Shown here: piece after piece, positions 1-9,869 of the stretch
Layout: each line of letters begins with the position of its first letter
Numbering within the stretch: position 1 is the first letter of the stretch
Assembly (NCBI RefSeq): GCF_905404315.1
Contig: NC_066288.1
Location: 9,882,501 to 9,946,500, forward strand
Origin: Leptidea sinapis
Taxonomy: Eukaryota; Arthropoda; Insecta; Lepidoptera; Pieridae
Reading direction: 5' to 3'
DNA length: 64,000 nucleotides
Program-made: the position numbers and the translations under genes
Notes under the pieces: generated by a model
What the model was told of the DNA's origin: nothing
Seen by the model: the letters and a program-made list of their open reading frames with translations, nothing else
The model's database searches: none

Positions 1-3
1 ATA

Positions 4-340
4 GAGTTCCCGGGGGATAGTTAAAACCCTAAAGTAAGATAAATTGCTTAGTGCACAATAATTTATGCACATAGTTTAATAATATTTGGCATTTATTAAT
101 TATATTACCCGTCAATATCTTGCATAACTTCCATCCTGAAAAATTGACGAGTTTCTGTGGGAAATTTAAAAAACTATTGTTTCTTATATAGCTTAGTACA
201 CAACAACTTGTGCACTTAATTTAGTAAAATTTGTTAAGTTGATACCTTATATTGCCGGTAAAACAATGTGTAAGTATTATTAAATTTAAAATCCTCTAAA
301 AATGATGGGTTTCCGCAGGAAAGTAAAACACTACAAAAAC
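4..340. repeat. Imperfect ~150 bp tandem units at left edge
   Basis: Three successive starts of a similar motif (a GGGTTTCCGCAGGAAA-like block followed by an A-rich run) occur near 4, 149 and 307. A second shared block, a GCTTAGTRCACAA-like string followed by TGCAC, occurs near 47 and 191. The units are 145-157 bp long and diverged, and the array is cut by the window edge. No coding potential is visible. It could be the inside of a larger transposon or a short satellite. Confidence 0.45.
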
Positions 341-938
341 ATAGCCCAGCCTATGCTATCGCCATTTATATTAAATCAATTGTGTGTGACGGACGTGATT
401 TCTACCTATATCGATACATAATAAACTTAATCTTACAACCCTGTGAAAATCTCAGCCCTACCTTCTCGCTTTTCGAGGAAGTATCTACTCATATTATAAA
501 TACGAAAGTTTATAAGAATGACGTCTGGATGTATGATTGTTGCTCTTTCACGCGAAATCTACTTAATGGATTTTATTGACATATTACAATAATATAGCTT
601 ACATATCAGAAACATGCTTCCATAACAGATATTTAAAGTAAATAATCTGTGTTTATACTACATTACTTGAACAAATATTTGAATAGTTATCAAGACGACG
701 ATAAACAACCGAGTGCGCAAAATTGTGGTGCAGTCTGGTGGCAGGCGGCTGCGGGTGGAGGGGTTATTAATTTTACACGCCTGCAGTTCCTATTAATTTG
801 CATTTTCAATGACTTTCAACATATCGCAGGGTCAAACCTTAAAAGAACTAGGCATATCATGTTTTCCTACGGCCGTGACTTTCTCACGCGTTTTTAAATC
901 GCAAAATCTGCATGTTATCCTGAGGAGGATATAGGAAA
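341..938. other. No recognised feature
   Basis: AT-rich sequence. The open frames at 382-579 and 649-897 start at GTG or TTG-type codons, show no domain and look like chance ORFs. I see nothing else here. Confidence 0.5.
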
Positions 939-1085
939 AAATGATTGAGTGGTTTTATGGAACCACGGTAAAAGTGAAACTTTTTTTCACATTATAGACA
1001 TAAAACTAAAAATTTTTGGAATGATATTCCATTAAGGGTATAAAAGCTTTATCAATCTTAATTTTATTTTTTATATTTATTAGTG
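939..1085. repeat. Dispersed repeat, inverted copy at 47.6 kb
   Basis: The stretch with AAAAGTGAAACTTTTTTTC, the block around CATTATAGACATAAAACT and the following GGAATGATATTCC recurs in reverse complement at about 47580-47735. The AAAGTGAAACTTT motif is itself near-palindromic. This is a DNA-transposon-like (MITE) terminal region. A right-hand end of this copy was not found. Confidence 0.55.
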
Positions 1086-1232
1086 GAGCTTGAGGAACCG
1101 TATGGCATATAATACGTCCAAATGCTATGCCATGACTTTCGGTCGAAAGTTTAGGCTTTGTTTTGAGGAATTCTGGGGATTTCACATCTGAACCAGTCAT
1201 AAGGCTTTTATTTGGTGCTTTAGTGCGCAGTA

Positions 1233-1682
1233 AGCTAGAAACAGCTATGTGTGTGTGGAATCCACATGAAAGTACTTATGTACTCCTTCTCGAAAAGGTA
1301 CAAAAAGCTTTTTAAGGTACCTTTACAAACGTACGCATGGATAACATGGAAACTACCCCTATATGTATCCCACAAAATTTCTTCTGGGTACATTAAGCTA
1401 CAACTCCAGAGGTGCAGAGTTCTCAGAGGTGATATAGATGCGCCGAGTTTGCATGTTGAGCTATGCAGAATCTTTGTACCGGACAATTACTATTCGAGGC
1501 GCAGGCATAGATTGTTCGCGAGTCCGACACATCGTATTGTGGCTCGCACCAACTCACCTATACCGAGGTCTCTCTCTGCTCTCAACGCTCTTCTCGAAGC
1601 CAACCCTGCTTGTGATTTATTTGCGGATGGATGGCAGACGATTTTAACAGAGTGCTTCCGTTTTTGTGAGAGGAATGGATGA
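1233..1682 (+). pseudogene. LINE reverse transcriptase C-terminus (Jockey/CR1-like), decayed
   Basis: This is the tail of a non-LTR retrotransposon ORF2. The last ~95 codons are open and end at TGA 1680-1682. They contain the family-typical stretch around residues LRGDIDAPSLHVE, then RRRRHRLFASPTHR-like sequence and a conserved tail ending LFADGWQTILTECFRFCERNG. Upstream, the words VWNPHE, LLLEKVQKAF and YPTKFLLG are spread over different frames, so at least two frameshifts have broken the copy. It is a 5'-truncated insertion with no RT catalytic domain. The clade is recalled from similar insect LINE tails and could be Jockey, CR1 or I-like. Confidence 0.75.
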
Positions 1683-1836
1683 ACGGTATTTGGATGTTAA
1701 TTAATAGTTAGTAAACTTTGTATTTATTAACTATTATTTGTGTAATATGTTTAGATTATAATTAATTCTTACTTTAATATTGTAATTGGCTTGCGCCGTT
1801 TTATTAAAATATAAATAAATAAAAAAAAGTAAATAA
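1683..1836 (+). repeat. 3' UTR and A-rich tail of the preceding LINE
   Basis: About 150 bp of AT-rich sequence ends in AAATAAATAAAAAAAAGT, the expected 3' end of the LINE fragment just upstream. Confidence 0.55.
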
Positions 1837-2202
1837 AATTAATTTTATACTTGTAAAATTGGAATGAATCTCGAATTGAAAATATAGTAATATCCTCTCA
1901 AGGTTGATTGTACTTTTATAAGAGAAAAAAAAAAATAGGTAAACAGTTGACTCTAAAGGCCATCCCTGCAACTTCCCGCTAGATGCTTCAAATTGTACTT
2001 ATGACGGTTTTCAGCTTTTCGAGCTTAAAATTATAATTTGTGTTATTTTGAGCTCCTCGAGCTCAAAGAGTTAGCCGTTCTATGTTTTTGACCTCTTGGA
2101 GCTCAAATATAGTAAATACACAAATGTATTAGTAATACTTAGTTAATAGTGAAATATGTAATTATTTTTTGTATGTGTACTTTTATTTTGAAATCCATAA
2201 AT
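1837..2202. other. AT-rich sequence with GAGCTC dyads
   Basis: No gene is seen. Around 2020-2110 there are several GAGCTC or CGAGCT words, one of them in a near-perfect palindrome TTGAGCTCCTCGAGCTCAA. The rest is unremarkable. Confidence 0.5.
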
Positions 2203-2712
2203 GTTGTGAGCCTTCTTGAGTGTAAATTCCACTAAGATTAGTCTTCAATTAATTCGACGACGTGTTTCGCCTCTACACGAGGCATCCTCAGGAGATTACC
2301 AGTGGAACGCTCCTTTGCACAGGATGCCTGCTAGATTATAGGTACCACAACGGCGCCTATTTCTGTCGTGAAACAGTAATGTATAAAAATTACTGTGTTT
2401 CGGTCTGAGGGGCGCCGTAGCTAGTGAAATTACTGGGCAAATGAGACTTAACATCTTATTTCTCAAGGTGACGAGCGCAAATATAGTGCCGCTTAGAATT
2501 TCTGGGATTTCCAAGAATCCAGAGCGGCACTGCATTGTAATGGGCAGGGCATATCAAGTACCATCAGCTGAACATCCTGCTCGTCTCATCCCGTATTTTC
2601 TTAAAAACAAAAGATGTTGACTCGCCAAATTCTGGCACGAGAAATGTCTTTCTGTCTTGTCTTTAAAGGAAGACGAATCTTAGCAGAATTTACACTCAAG
2701 TAAGCTCACAAC
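2203..2712. mobile_element. MITE-like inverted-repeat element with a nested SINE
   Basis: The left end (GTTGTGAGCC, then TTGAGTGTAAATTCC and AAGATTAGTCTTC) matches the reverse complement of the right end (GTTGTGAGCTTACTTGAG, ending at 2712) over ~45 bp. The core carries GTGTTTCGCCTCTACACGAGG and CTCAGGAGAT, and the sequence after the SINE continues TGTTGACTCGCCAAATTCTGGCACGAG. A copy with the same core but no SINE lies at 12231-12393, which proves the nesting. Confidence 0.75.
2297..2610 (+). mobile_element. Family A SINE-like repeat, copy 1 (nested)
   Basis: A ~314 bp unit starts at ACCAGTGG...CTCCTTTGCACAGG, includes the GGTACCACAACGGCGCC and AGCGGCACTGCATTG blocks, and ends in CATCAGCTGAACATCCTGCTCGTC plus an A-rich tail. 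It is flanked by AGAT on both sides (2293-2296 and 2611-2614). The empty MITE copy at 12.2 kb has a single AGAT there. The A-rich end and short duplication suggest retroposition. I see no clear tRNA head. Confidence 0.75.
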
Positions 2713-2739
2713 AAATGGACTGATATTTTTCACTAATTA

Positions 2740-3140
2740 ATATGCTCACTCCAACGAATTTAATGATTGAGCATAAATTTAAAATATCTGGACGACCGAG
2801 CCTTGCTCGGATCTTTAAGAATGTACAAAACTTGGACAAAAAAAAACTAATAAGACATCAGCTGGATTCGAACCGGGGTCTTCTACTTTCCGGATCACCC
2901 AATGTCCCAATGAGCGATTATATTCTTGCATACCGTGGCGAAATTTACCTTTGTATTCTAATGTTATTGTGATTGTTTCTCATTAAAACACGGAAAAAAC
3001 GAGATCTTTTAAAATTGAAACCGAGCTATATCGATTTCTCACCCCCGAAACTACCTGAATACTAAATTTCATTAAAATCATTGGAGCCGTTTCCGAGATT
3101 CAGAATATATAATACAAGAATTGCTCGTTTAAAGATACAA
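2740..3140. repeat. Dispersed repeat with tRNA-like block
   Basis: It starts near GGACGACCGAGCCTTGCTCGG. A minus-strand B-box-like block GGATTCGAACC lies at ~2863-2873. It ends in the lepidopteran-repeat tail GAATTGCTCGTTTAAAGAT at ~3120-3138. It may be a SINE or a LINE 3' end. The ORF at 2742-2972 lies inside it and is not a gene. Confidence 0.45.
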
Positions 3141-4715
3141 GATAATCATGCTACTGTGAACTCTAAATAAAAGTTTAATTTATATTTTGAGTTTTTATTA
3201 CAGTCTGCGCGCCTTTCTTGTCCAAATTTTAATAATTACTCTTTTCAGAGATCTACGCCACGTAATTAAAGTTCTACAAACTTGAAATTAAATTCTTAAA
3301 ATTTTTAACTATTATTGTGTGGAAGCGGAAAATTATCCGCACAGTTGGATAATGTCACCGTCTGTCTACGTCGCACACAGCCATAGGTATAGTGGCGGGG
3401 CTAAGAGCCACAACTTGTGGCTGAATAGCGTTCGCTTTGCCCCGTATTTCCCCAATGATTAAAGCCACACCACTCCATTATACGCGACTGTAATCATGAA
3501 ACTATTCCAACCCAACGCTATTCTACCTCACTATACTAACGCGGAACACTGACGCAATATTGGTGTTGCCAGCCTGCACCTAACGTGTCCCCCAAATATA
3601 ATTTATTTAAAATGCATTTAATTATACAGAAATAAAAACATGTATGTACTAGAATAATAAACCTAAAACTAAAAACCTTAAAAAATATTATATAATAACT
3701 TAAATATATTATTAAAAGGAGTCCCTGTAGGCAAGATTCCGAAGATACAGCAGCGTTCCCTCTTTGAATAGCTAGTCTAATTATTTGTCCGAGGTAGCAA
3801 AATTGGTAATTTCATATTTGGCAATTTATTTTGTTTTGATACTCTCCAAATTACATTCATGTATGTATGTATATACATGATATGAATTTCATTCATGTTT
3901 TTACTTCTATGGATGTTTTGTTCATACCACAATGTTAATCTTATAATATTTAATAAGGCTTTTTATTCGTATATTCTATGTCGTAATCATCCATTCTTTA
4001 TTGATTTTCCGTCCTTAAAATATGTAGTTTCAAACTAATTACCTATTACTGAGATGTGAATGAGACGTACATTATATTGTGTCTGTCTGTACGTACGTCT
4101 AACAATAGTACTTACGTATCAGTAGTATTTTGGAGATATGATTATCATTGTTAGTTATTAGTATTCTTACCTAATAAGGAAGTAAGACATTCTATAAAGT
4201 TATAGTTAGTAGGAGTATTGTAAAATATGTATTCATAGGAATAAACATTTTAGTAAAATACTTTAGAAATAAAATAGATATTGTAATTTTGTATCAAAAA
4301 CATTTATTAAATTCAAAAACTACGTACTACTTCAAAGTTGGTTTAGTTAAAAAAAAAAAATTCCCTATTTTTGGGTAAATTTCGATGTATCAGGCAATGC
4401 AATAGCACGCCGTTACTCTCGCAACATTGCCCCGCTGCTACCTCACTTAATTATTTAACATAATGATATACCTCGCCGCAAATTATTTCTTTTTGCATCG
4501 TTAGAAAAGGACGGGGCTATCTTATAGTGGCCGGGATAAACAAGGATAGTGTGTGGGGTGTTGACACCCTCGCGCGACCACGAGGCTTACTTTGTTAGCG
4601 GTGAGCTGTTTTTAATCTCACTTACTTATGTATTACCTAAGTTGTATTATGTTACCGAGACGGACTCGTTTGCACAGATGTAAAAGTATAAGAATTATTG
4701 GAATTACTAACAGGT
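3141..4715. other. No gene recognised; GC-richer patches at 3.3 and 4.4 kb
   Basis: About 1.6 kb with no repeat family or ORF that I recognise. The stretches 3330-3600 (with a short inverted motif GAGCCACAACTTGTGGCTG) and 4385-4620 are richer in GC than their surroundings. They could be host regulatory DNA or exon remnants. Nothing in them establishes a function. Confidence 0.4.
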
Positions 4716-5112
4716 TGCAGGCATAAAAGGCATTTATTTTCTCGAAATTTATTCCTTTAGAATTCTTTTTGATGTCATTTCTTATACTACTAGATACTAC
4801 TACCGCTTCGGAAACAAATGGCGCTCTGAGAGAGAAGTAGCGGCGCAAGAAACTCTCCCAGCATTCTTTTTTTTGCGCTCTTTTCAATAAAAATATACAA
4901 TATTGTACAGTCATTTCTATCGCTATAAAATAATCACAATCTAGTCCCAGGCTGTCCGATCATTTAGATATTCAGCAGTGGAGCAATAGGATTTACGACA
5001 GTGCCATTTTTTTTATAAAACATTTATATTTATTTATAGATAATGCCTGAACAGTGGCTGGGACTTTATTGTAGAAGTGAATACATTTACCTTTAAAGCT
5101 ATTATGTATCTT
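4716..5112 (-). mobile_element. LINE 3' portion, main-orientation half of an inverted insertion
   Basis: This stretch is nearly the same as 37437-37828, including the GGCGCTCTGAGAGAGAAG block, CAATATTGTACAGTCATTTC and CAGTCCCAGGCTGTCCG-like stretch. It carries the minus-strand 3' end of the LINE whose ORF end is at 37658-38128. Similarity stops after CTATTATGTATCTTAT. The 5' continuation is found inverted at 5480-5856. Confidence 0.7.
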
Positions 5113-5159
5113 ATATATGTATGTATATATGTATCTCAGGTTGAGCTCCCTTCGATATT

Positions 5160-5467
5160 TACCAGTGGGAGGCTCCTTTGCACAGGATGCCTGTTAGATT
5201 ATGGGTACCACAACGGCGCCTATTTCTGCCGTGAAGCAGTATTGAGTAAGCATTACTGTTTCGGTCTGAAGGGCGCCGTAGATAGTGCAATTACTGGGCA
5301 AATGAGACTTAACATCTTGTCTCAAAGTGACGTGCGCATTTGTAGTGCCGCTCAGAATTTTTGGGTTTTTCGAGAATTCTAAGCGGCACTAAATTGTAAT
5401 GGGCAGGGCGTGTCCATTACCATCAGCTGAACGTCCTGCTCGTCACGCCCCAATTTATAAAAAAAAG
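5160..5467 (+). mobile_element. Family A SINE-like repeat, copy 2
   Basis: A full-length ~308 bp copy with all family blocks (CTCCTTTGCACAGGATGCC, GGGCGCCGTAGATAG, GAACGTCCTGCTCGTCACG) and an A-rich tail. It sits between the two opposed LINE halves, at or very near their junction. The apparent ORF 5077-5382 is an artefact running through it. Confidence 0.75.
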
Positions 5468-5479
5468 TACAAACCAACG

Positions 5480-5858
5480 TACCTATAAATGACCAGAGAT
5501 TGGAACTTGTGGACACTATTGTCTTCTTGGACATCACGTAAGATAAAAAGCTTCAGTGGGGTCCACATATTGTCCAACTAGCAGATAGACTCTGCGGCAT
5601 AAGCCGTTAGAAAGATTAGAGACTACACAATGTTGCGACCGCTAGATTAGTGTACTTCAGTTATTTTCACAGCATCATGACGTACGGTATTTTACTGTGG
5701 GGTCATGCTGCTGATATTAATTTAATGTTTGCTCTGCAAAAGAGATCTGTTCGTGTTATATATCAGCTTGGTTATAGACAGTCTCTCAAATAAAAATTTT
5801 AAGAAATAAATATTATGACTGTTCATTGTCAGTACATTTATGAAAAGTAAAAAAATAC
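5480..5858 (+). mobile_element. LINE 5' portion, inverted half of the same insertion
   Basis: The plus strand matches the reverse complement of about 38250-37930, including CATCATGACGTACGGTATTTTACTGTGGGGTC and the words encoding LQKR..RVIYQLGYRQSLK. It stops at the GTACATTTATGAAAAGT point. Only ~100 bp of LINE sequence separates its end from the start of the 4.7-5.1 kb half. The fragment has stop codons and is a pseudogene. Confidence 0.7.
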
Positions 5859-6344
5859 AAGTTTATATTAATTATAAACATAAGTTTATACGATGTTTAT
5901 ATAAGAAATATTGAGGCGCTAAGATATGGGAGTCAAGAGAAAACAATTGTTATAATTTATTAAAAAATAAGTCATCTTGTATTAACGGAACGTTTTGCGC
6001 AATTGACATATACAATTTTTTGCATGACAGTCCTTGTCAATATTTATATGGATGTTCCGACACCATCGAACTATCTAAGATAATAATATACTCAAATCAG
6101 TAGTAATTCACAGTAAAATTCAATAAGATTATTATCGTTTTTTGATAGTAAAATAGTAGTTAACTCCTTAAAAAGTTTTGAAACCTGCTTGAAAAAAGGA
6201 ATGAATTGTGAATCCTCAATTGTTAGCACTTCTTACTAATAACCTAAGTATCCCACTGCTGGCCAATCTTCCACATATATTTTATCTTTTAGCAGACAGT
6301 AATTAGGCATAGACATAAGATACAAATTATTGATTAAACAATAG
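5859..6344. other. No recognised feature
   Basis: AT-rich sequence without recognisable repeats or coding potential. Confidence 0.4.
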
Positions 6345-6592
6345 ATATAGCCGAATGGTTAGTGACCCTGACTACTAAGCTAGAGGTCCCGGGTTCGAAT
6401 CCCGGTAGGTGCAATCATTTATATGATGAATATGGATGTTTGTTCGAGTCATGGATGTTTATATGTATTTATGTATGTTTAAGTAAGTATATTGTATTAA
6501 ATATATCGTTGTCTTGTACCCATAGTACAGGCTATGCCTAGTTTGGGACAAGATAATTTGTGTAAGAGTGTAAAAAAAAAAAAAAAAAATCG
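6345..6592 (+). mobile_element. tRNA-headed SINE
   Basis: The head has a good RNA polymerase III A box (TAGCCGAATGG, ~6350) and B box (GGTTCGAATCC, ~6393) inside a perfect T-arm CCGGG-TTCGAAT-CCCGG. It is followed by a body (ATGATGAATATGGATGTTTG, ATATCGTTGTCTTG, CAGGCTATGCCTA) and an A-rich tail at 6573-6588. It is not a functional tRNA gene. A second copy, in reverse, is at 61915-62110. Confidence 0.75.
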
Positions 6593-6760
6593 TTTAATAC
6601 TTTTAGGTTATATTTTACTTTTAGGTTAGTAAGTATATCTTTTTTCTTACACTTTTTTAAACTTACTTAAAAATGGGTTTGTAGCGACACGACTTTACCA
6701 ATTGATTATGTTTCGACACGATTGTACTTTTCATTACATAATTATATTATAGCAACGTCA

Positions 6761-6995
6761 TAGGTGGGAGGCTCACACTTTGATGCCGCCTAGATTATGG
6801 GTACCATAACACCACCGTTTTCTATAGTGAAGCAGTAATGTGTAAGCATTATTGTGTTTCGGTCTCAAGGGCGCCGTAGCTAGTGAAATTACTGGTCAAA
6901 TGAGACTTAACATCTTATATCTCAAGGTGGGAAGCGCAATTGAAGCGGCGCTTAGAATTTTTGGGTTTTCCAAGAATCCTGAGCGGCACTGCATT
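6761..6995 (+). mobile_element. Family A SINE-like repeat, copy 3, 3' truncated
   Basis: It runs from GTGGGAGGCTC to GAGCGGCACTGCATTC and lacks the GTCCTGCTCG tail. A small internal change lies near ACACCACCG. Confidence 0.7.
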
Positions 6996-7029
6996 CCTCT
7001 AATGAAGTGATTAAAACTAAAACGCGCGC

Positions 7030-7190
7030 TGTAAAAATTAAAATATTTTTATTCAAAATCACTTATTGAACGTCAAAAACTATTCAATATATTATTCAAT
7101 ATAACCCATTCAATATAGACTGCCTCAGACCTGAGAAGAACGGGCGCTTTATTCAAATTTAGAAAGTTCTAGTATCAAGTTTAACTCAAA
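7030..7190 (-). repeat. LINE 3' end fragment
   Basis: In reverse complement it matches 40345-40480. The shared features are GCCCGTTCTTCTCAGGTCTGAGGC-like sequence, TTTTTGACGTTCAATAAGTGAT and the terminal ATTTTGAATAAAAATATTT. This is a LINE 3' UTR end typical of moths and butterflies. Confidence 0.55.
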
Positions 7191-7810
7191 ATCTCGTACC
7201 GAGGAAGTTCTATATTAGTTCAGTAAACCAAATAATGTATTTAATATTATATAATTGTAGGTAGGGTAGGTAAGTTGGTGCTCTGCCACGTTTGTGGTTT
7301 TGTGAATTACATACACTACAAACAAAAATAGTATACCTTAAGGAACGAAAAGGTAAATTCCTCTTTTGATAAGCAAGATAATTGTTATTTATTTCGAAAT
7401 TAATATATTGATATTACTGTTCTTGCATATATATCCAAAGAAAACAAATCTTATAACTATATTTGCAATACTATGATTACATAAAATTAAAACTATCATT
7501 ACGTCTAGGCTGATCCGATGACTGAAATAGCTGCCAGCGCTTGGGTTTCCAGTATATTACTGGTATCATAAAATATGATATTTTGGCCTTTTATTTGAGT
7601 TTTATATACCTATACAGTAAAGGCTCCTTATTCGAGATATACCGACTAATTAATTCATAATTCACTCAGACGAGTTTTCACTATTCGCAGATCAAAAAAA
7701 TTCCACCCAATTCATAGGGATCAATAATTGTCTAAAGATACATATTAATAAATGGGATTACAATAGGTATCCCACCCAATATCGTTAATCATATTACAAC
7801 CAATTTAAAT
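7191..7810. other. No recognised feature
   Basis: AT-rich intergenic-type sequence. I see no gene or known repeat. Confidence 0.4.
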
Positions 7811-8654
7811 ATACAGAGTGTCCCAAAGTTATGGGACATGAAGGGAAAGTACCTTAAATATCGAAGATAGGCTATTTTACTGAAAGAAGACTTTATGTTA
7901 TTTTTAAAAGTTAGTAATTCTGCATTCAAAGATTTTCTAAAAATTACTTGCCTCGTCTGGGAATCGAACCGACTTAAATGTAAAAAAAACACCCCTACTC
8001 TTATGATTCCAATCGAAAGAATGGCCAAAAACTAATAACTCTTCTTAGGTAACATAGTATTTTAAAAGAAAGTAGTCAATTAAGTGGGTATTTTTTTGGA
8101 ACTTAATTAATTAAATGCTCAAAATGTGATCCCTCTTGTCTTACACAAATCGCCAATCTTTTAATGAGTCAGCTGCCTTTCTTATCATTTTATGGTGAAT
8201 ACTCGATATGATATGGCACAATTCTGTTTGTAACTCGCCCACGATCTCGTATCGTTTTTTGTATGGCATATCTTTCACGTATCCCCAAAAGAAGAAATCT
8301 AATGGTGTAAGGTCCGGGGATCTGGCCGGCCATCTAATCGGTCCATTCGTACCAATCCAAGTAGGAAAACATTCATTTTACGTTGTTCCTTTCTTTTAAA
8401 ATACTATGTTACTTAAGAAGAGATTGTTAGTTTTTGGCCATTCTTTCGATTGGCATTATAAAAGTAAGGGTGTTTTTTTTACATTTCAGTCGGTTCGATT
8501 CCCAGACGAGGCAAGTAATTTTTAGAAAATCTTTGAATGCAGAATTACTAACTTTTAAAAAATCCCTTAAAGTCTTCTTTCAGTAAAATAGCTTATCTTC
8601 GATATTTAAGGTACTTTCCCTTCATGTTTATATAACTTTGGGACATTCTGTATA
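7811..8654 (-). mobile_element. Tc1/mariner-like element with ~250 bp inverted repeats
   Basis: The left arm (from ATACAGAGTGTCCCAAAGTT at 7811 to ~8080) and the right arm (~8385 to 8654) are inverted copies. They share TCGAAGATA/TATCTTCGA, CTTTGAATGCAGAATTACTAA, GAATGGCCAAAAACTAA and a GAATCGAACCGAC block (GGTTCGATTCC on the right arm). The middle encodes a transposase C-terminus on the minus strand. The 844 bp size and lack of the catalytic N-terminal half make it a deletion derivative that could only move with outside help. Confidence 0.75.
8103..8370 (-). pseudogene. Transposase C-terminal fragment (DDE, IS630/Tc1/mariner-like)
   Basis: About 88 codons are open on the minus strand and end at TAA 8103-8105. 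The frame has WPARSPDLTPLDFFFWGY, the block around the last catalytic acidic position of many insect IS630/mariner-type transposases, and ends in HFEHLIN. No start codon and no upstream catalytic residues remain. Both sides run directly into the inverted-repeat arms, so the C-terminus was kept while the rest was lost. The plus-strand ORF at 8208-8399 is its shadow. Confidence 0.7.
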
Positions 8655-8934
8655 TTACCCTTAGCCTGAAGATAATGATTAATGAATATGGTCAAAGACT
8701 TTAATTAAATTGATTCTTTTTTAATTTTTGTTTTTTTTTTATCACTCAGGATTGTATTCTCTATAATCCTATATAAATTACCATCCCATACGGTTTCTGT
8801 ATTCGCGGCATATTTCCGGAACATATACCCCTTAGCTTAGCTTTTACTTTATTTGGAACATGTTTGCTACACATGTTTGTTGAAATAACCGTTTTTTACT
8901 ACATGTATATGAATAGGTATATATACGGTACATA
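8655..8934. other. No recognised feature
   Basis: AT-rich sequence between two transposon remnants. Nothing identified. Confidence 0.35.
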
Positions 8935-9166
8935 AACCAAAATAACTTTTTTTGCAATTTTTGTCTGTGTGTCTGTCTGTTTGTTCCGGCTACTCTCAAA
9001 TGGCTGGACAGATTTTGACGGGGCTTTTATTGGCAAGTAGCTGATGTAATAAGGAGTAACTTAGGGAATTCTCTTAATTTAGAAAAATAAAATAATGTTG
9101 CATTGTCCAAGAAACGGTCCAACAAATAATTTATATGGCAAAATAACGTTTTGCCGGGTCAGCTAG
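8935..9166 (+). mobile_element. Helitron 3' end fragment
   Basis: The body has a block resembling common Helitron or LINE termini (TTGTTCCGGCTACTCTCAAATGGCTGGACAGATTTTGACGGG-like, with TAGCTGATGTAATAAGGAGTAAC). It ends in GGGTCAGCTAG followed by T, the CTAG|T terminus expected for a Helitron 3' end. The 5' TC end was not located. Confidence 0.5.
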
Positions 9167-9325
9167 TTACAAATAAAGTTATTCAGGTATTAACGATTTA
9201 GACTGTAAGGAGCGCTAGTTTTTTTATGAGTGGCATCATTGATCTTAGAGGTACTTATTTTGTTTACATAAATTGACCGCGAGGACAAGGAATACGTGAG
9301 CCCCTACTTTACTAGTTGTATGATT

Positions 9326-9362
9326 ACCATCATTTGAACGTCCTGCTCGTGTATTGGCATAA
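9326..9362 (+). repeat. Family A SINE-like repeat, 3' stub
   Basis: It contains only ATTACCATCATTTGAACGTCCTGCTCGTGTATT, the last ~35 bp of the family. Confidence 0.5.
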
Positions 9363-9869
9363 ACAAGAGCTAGAAGTATGATTGACTGTTTCATCTTACT
9401 GACCAAAGCAGCCCCAGTAAGGTAAGATGGTAAGACAAAAGCAAATAATTGCTATAGGTAGCATTCTGTCGCACGGACTACAGAGGATATACATTTATTT
9501 TAAGAGCCGTGAATTTACGTTACCATTTTTATAAAACCAATAAGGGCATAGTTGTTAGTAAATACAATTTAGAAGTGATTGACATTGACATTAGGAGTCA
9601 AATTACTCATTTCTCTTTTGACTTGCACGCAACTGGCGGTGGGGGTGCGAGTATTTTTTGAAATATTAATTTGTTTTTTATATTAAATGTTATTAGAACT
9701 GCTGTTATTGTTATACCTACATGTTTTTGTATGTGTTGTGTTATCCTGTTATCAGCTCGAACAATTTTATGTTTGTTTGCTATTTGTTTATTGGCACACC
9801 CAACTGTTGGATTTAATAAAAATATTAAATAAATAAATTAGAAAATGGACGGTACTCGAAATTTAGTTA
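9363..9869. repeat. Probable LINE 3' tail near 9.65-9.84 kb; otherwise nothing
   Basis: The end of the stretch (GGCACACCCAACTGTTGGATTTAATAAAAATATTAAATAAATAAA) looks like a LINE 3' UTR with an AAAT-rich tail. The rest is unrecognised. Confidence 0.35.

Noticed and set aside
1235..1486. Minus-strand 83-codon ORF as a gene
   Set aside because: It overlaps the LINE ORF2 tail, which has family residues on the plus strand.
6345..6420. tRNA gene
   Set aside because: A and B boxes and a perfect T-arm are present, but there is a SINE body and A-tail after it and a reverse copy at 62 kb, so it is a SINE head.
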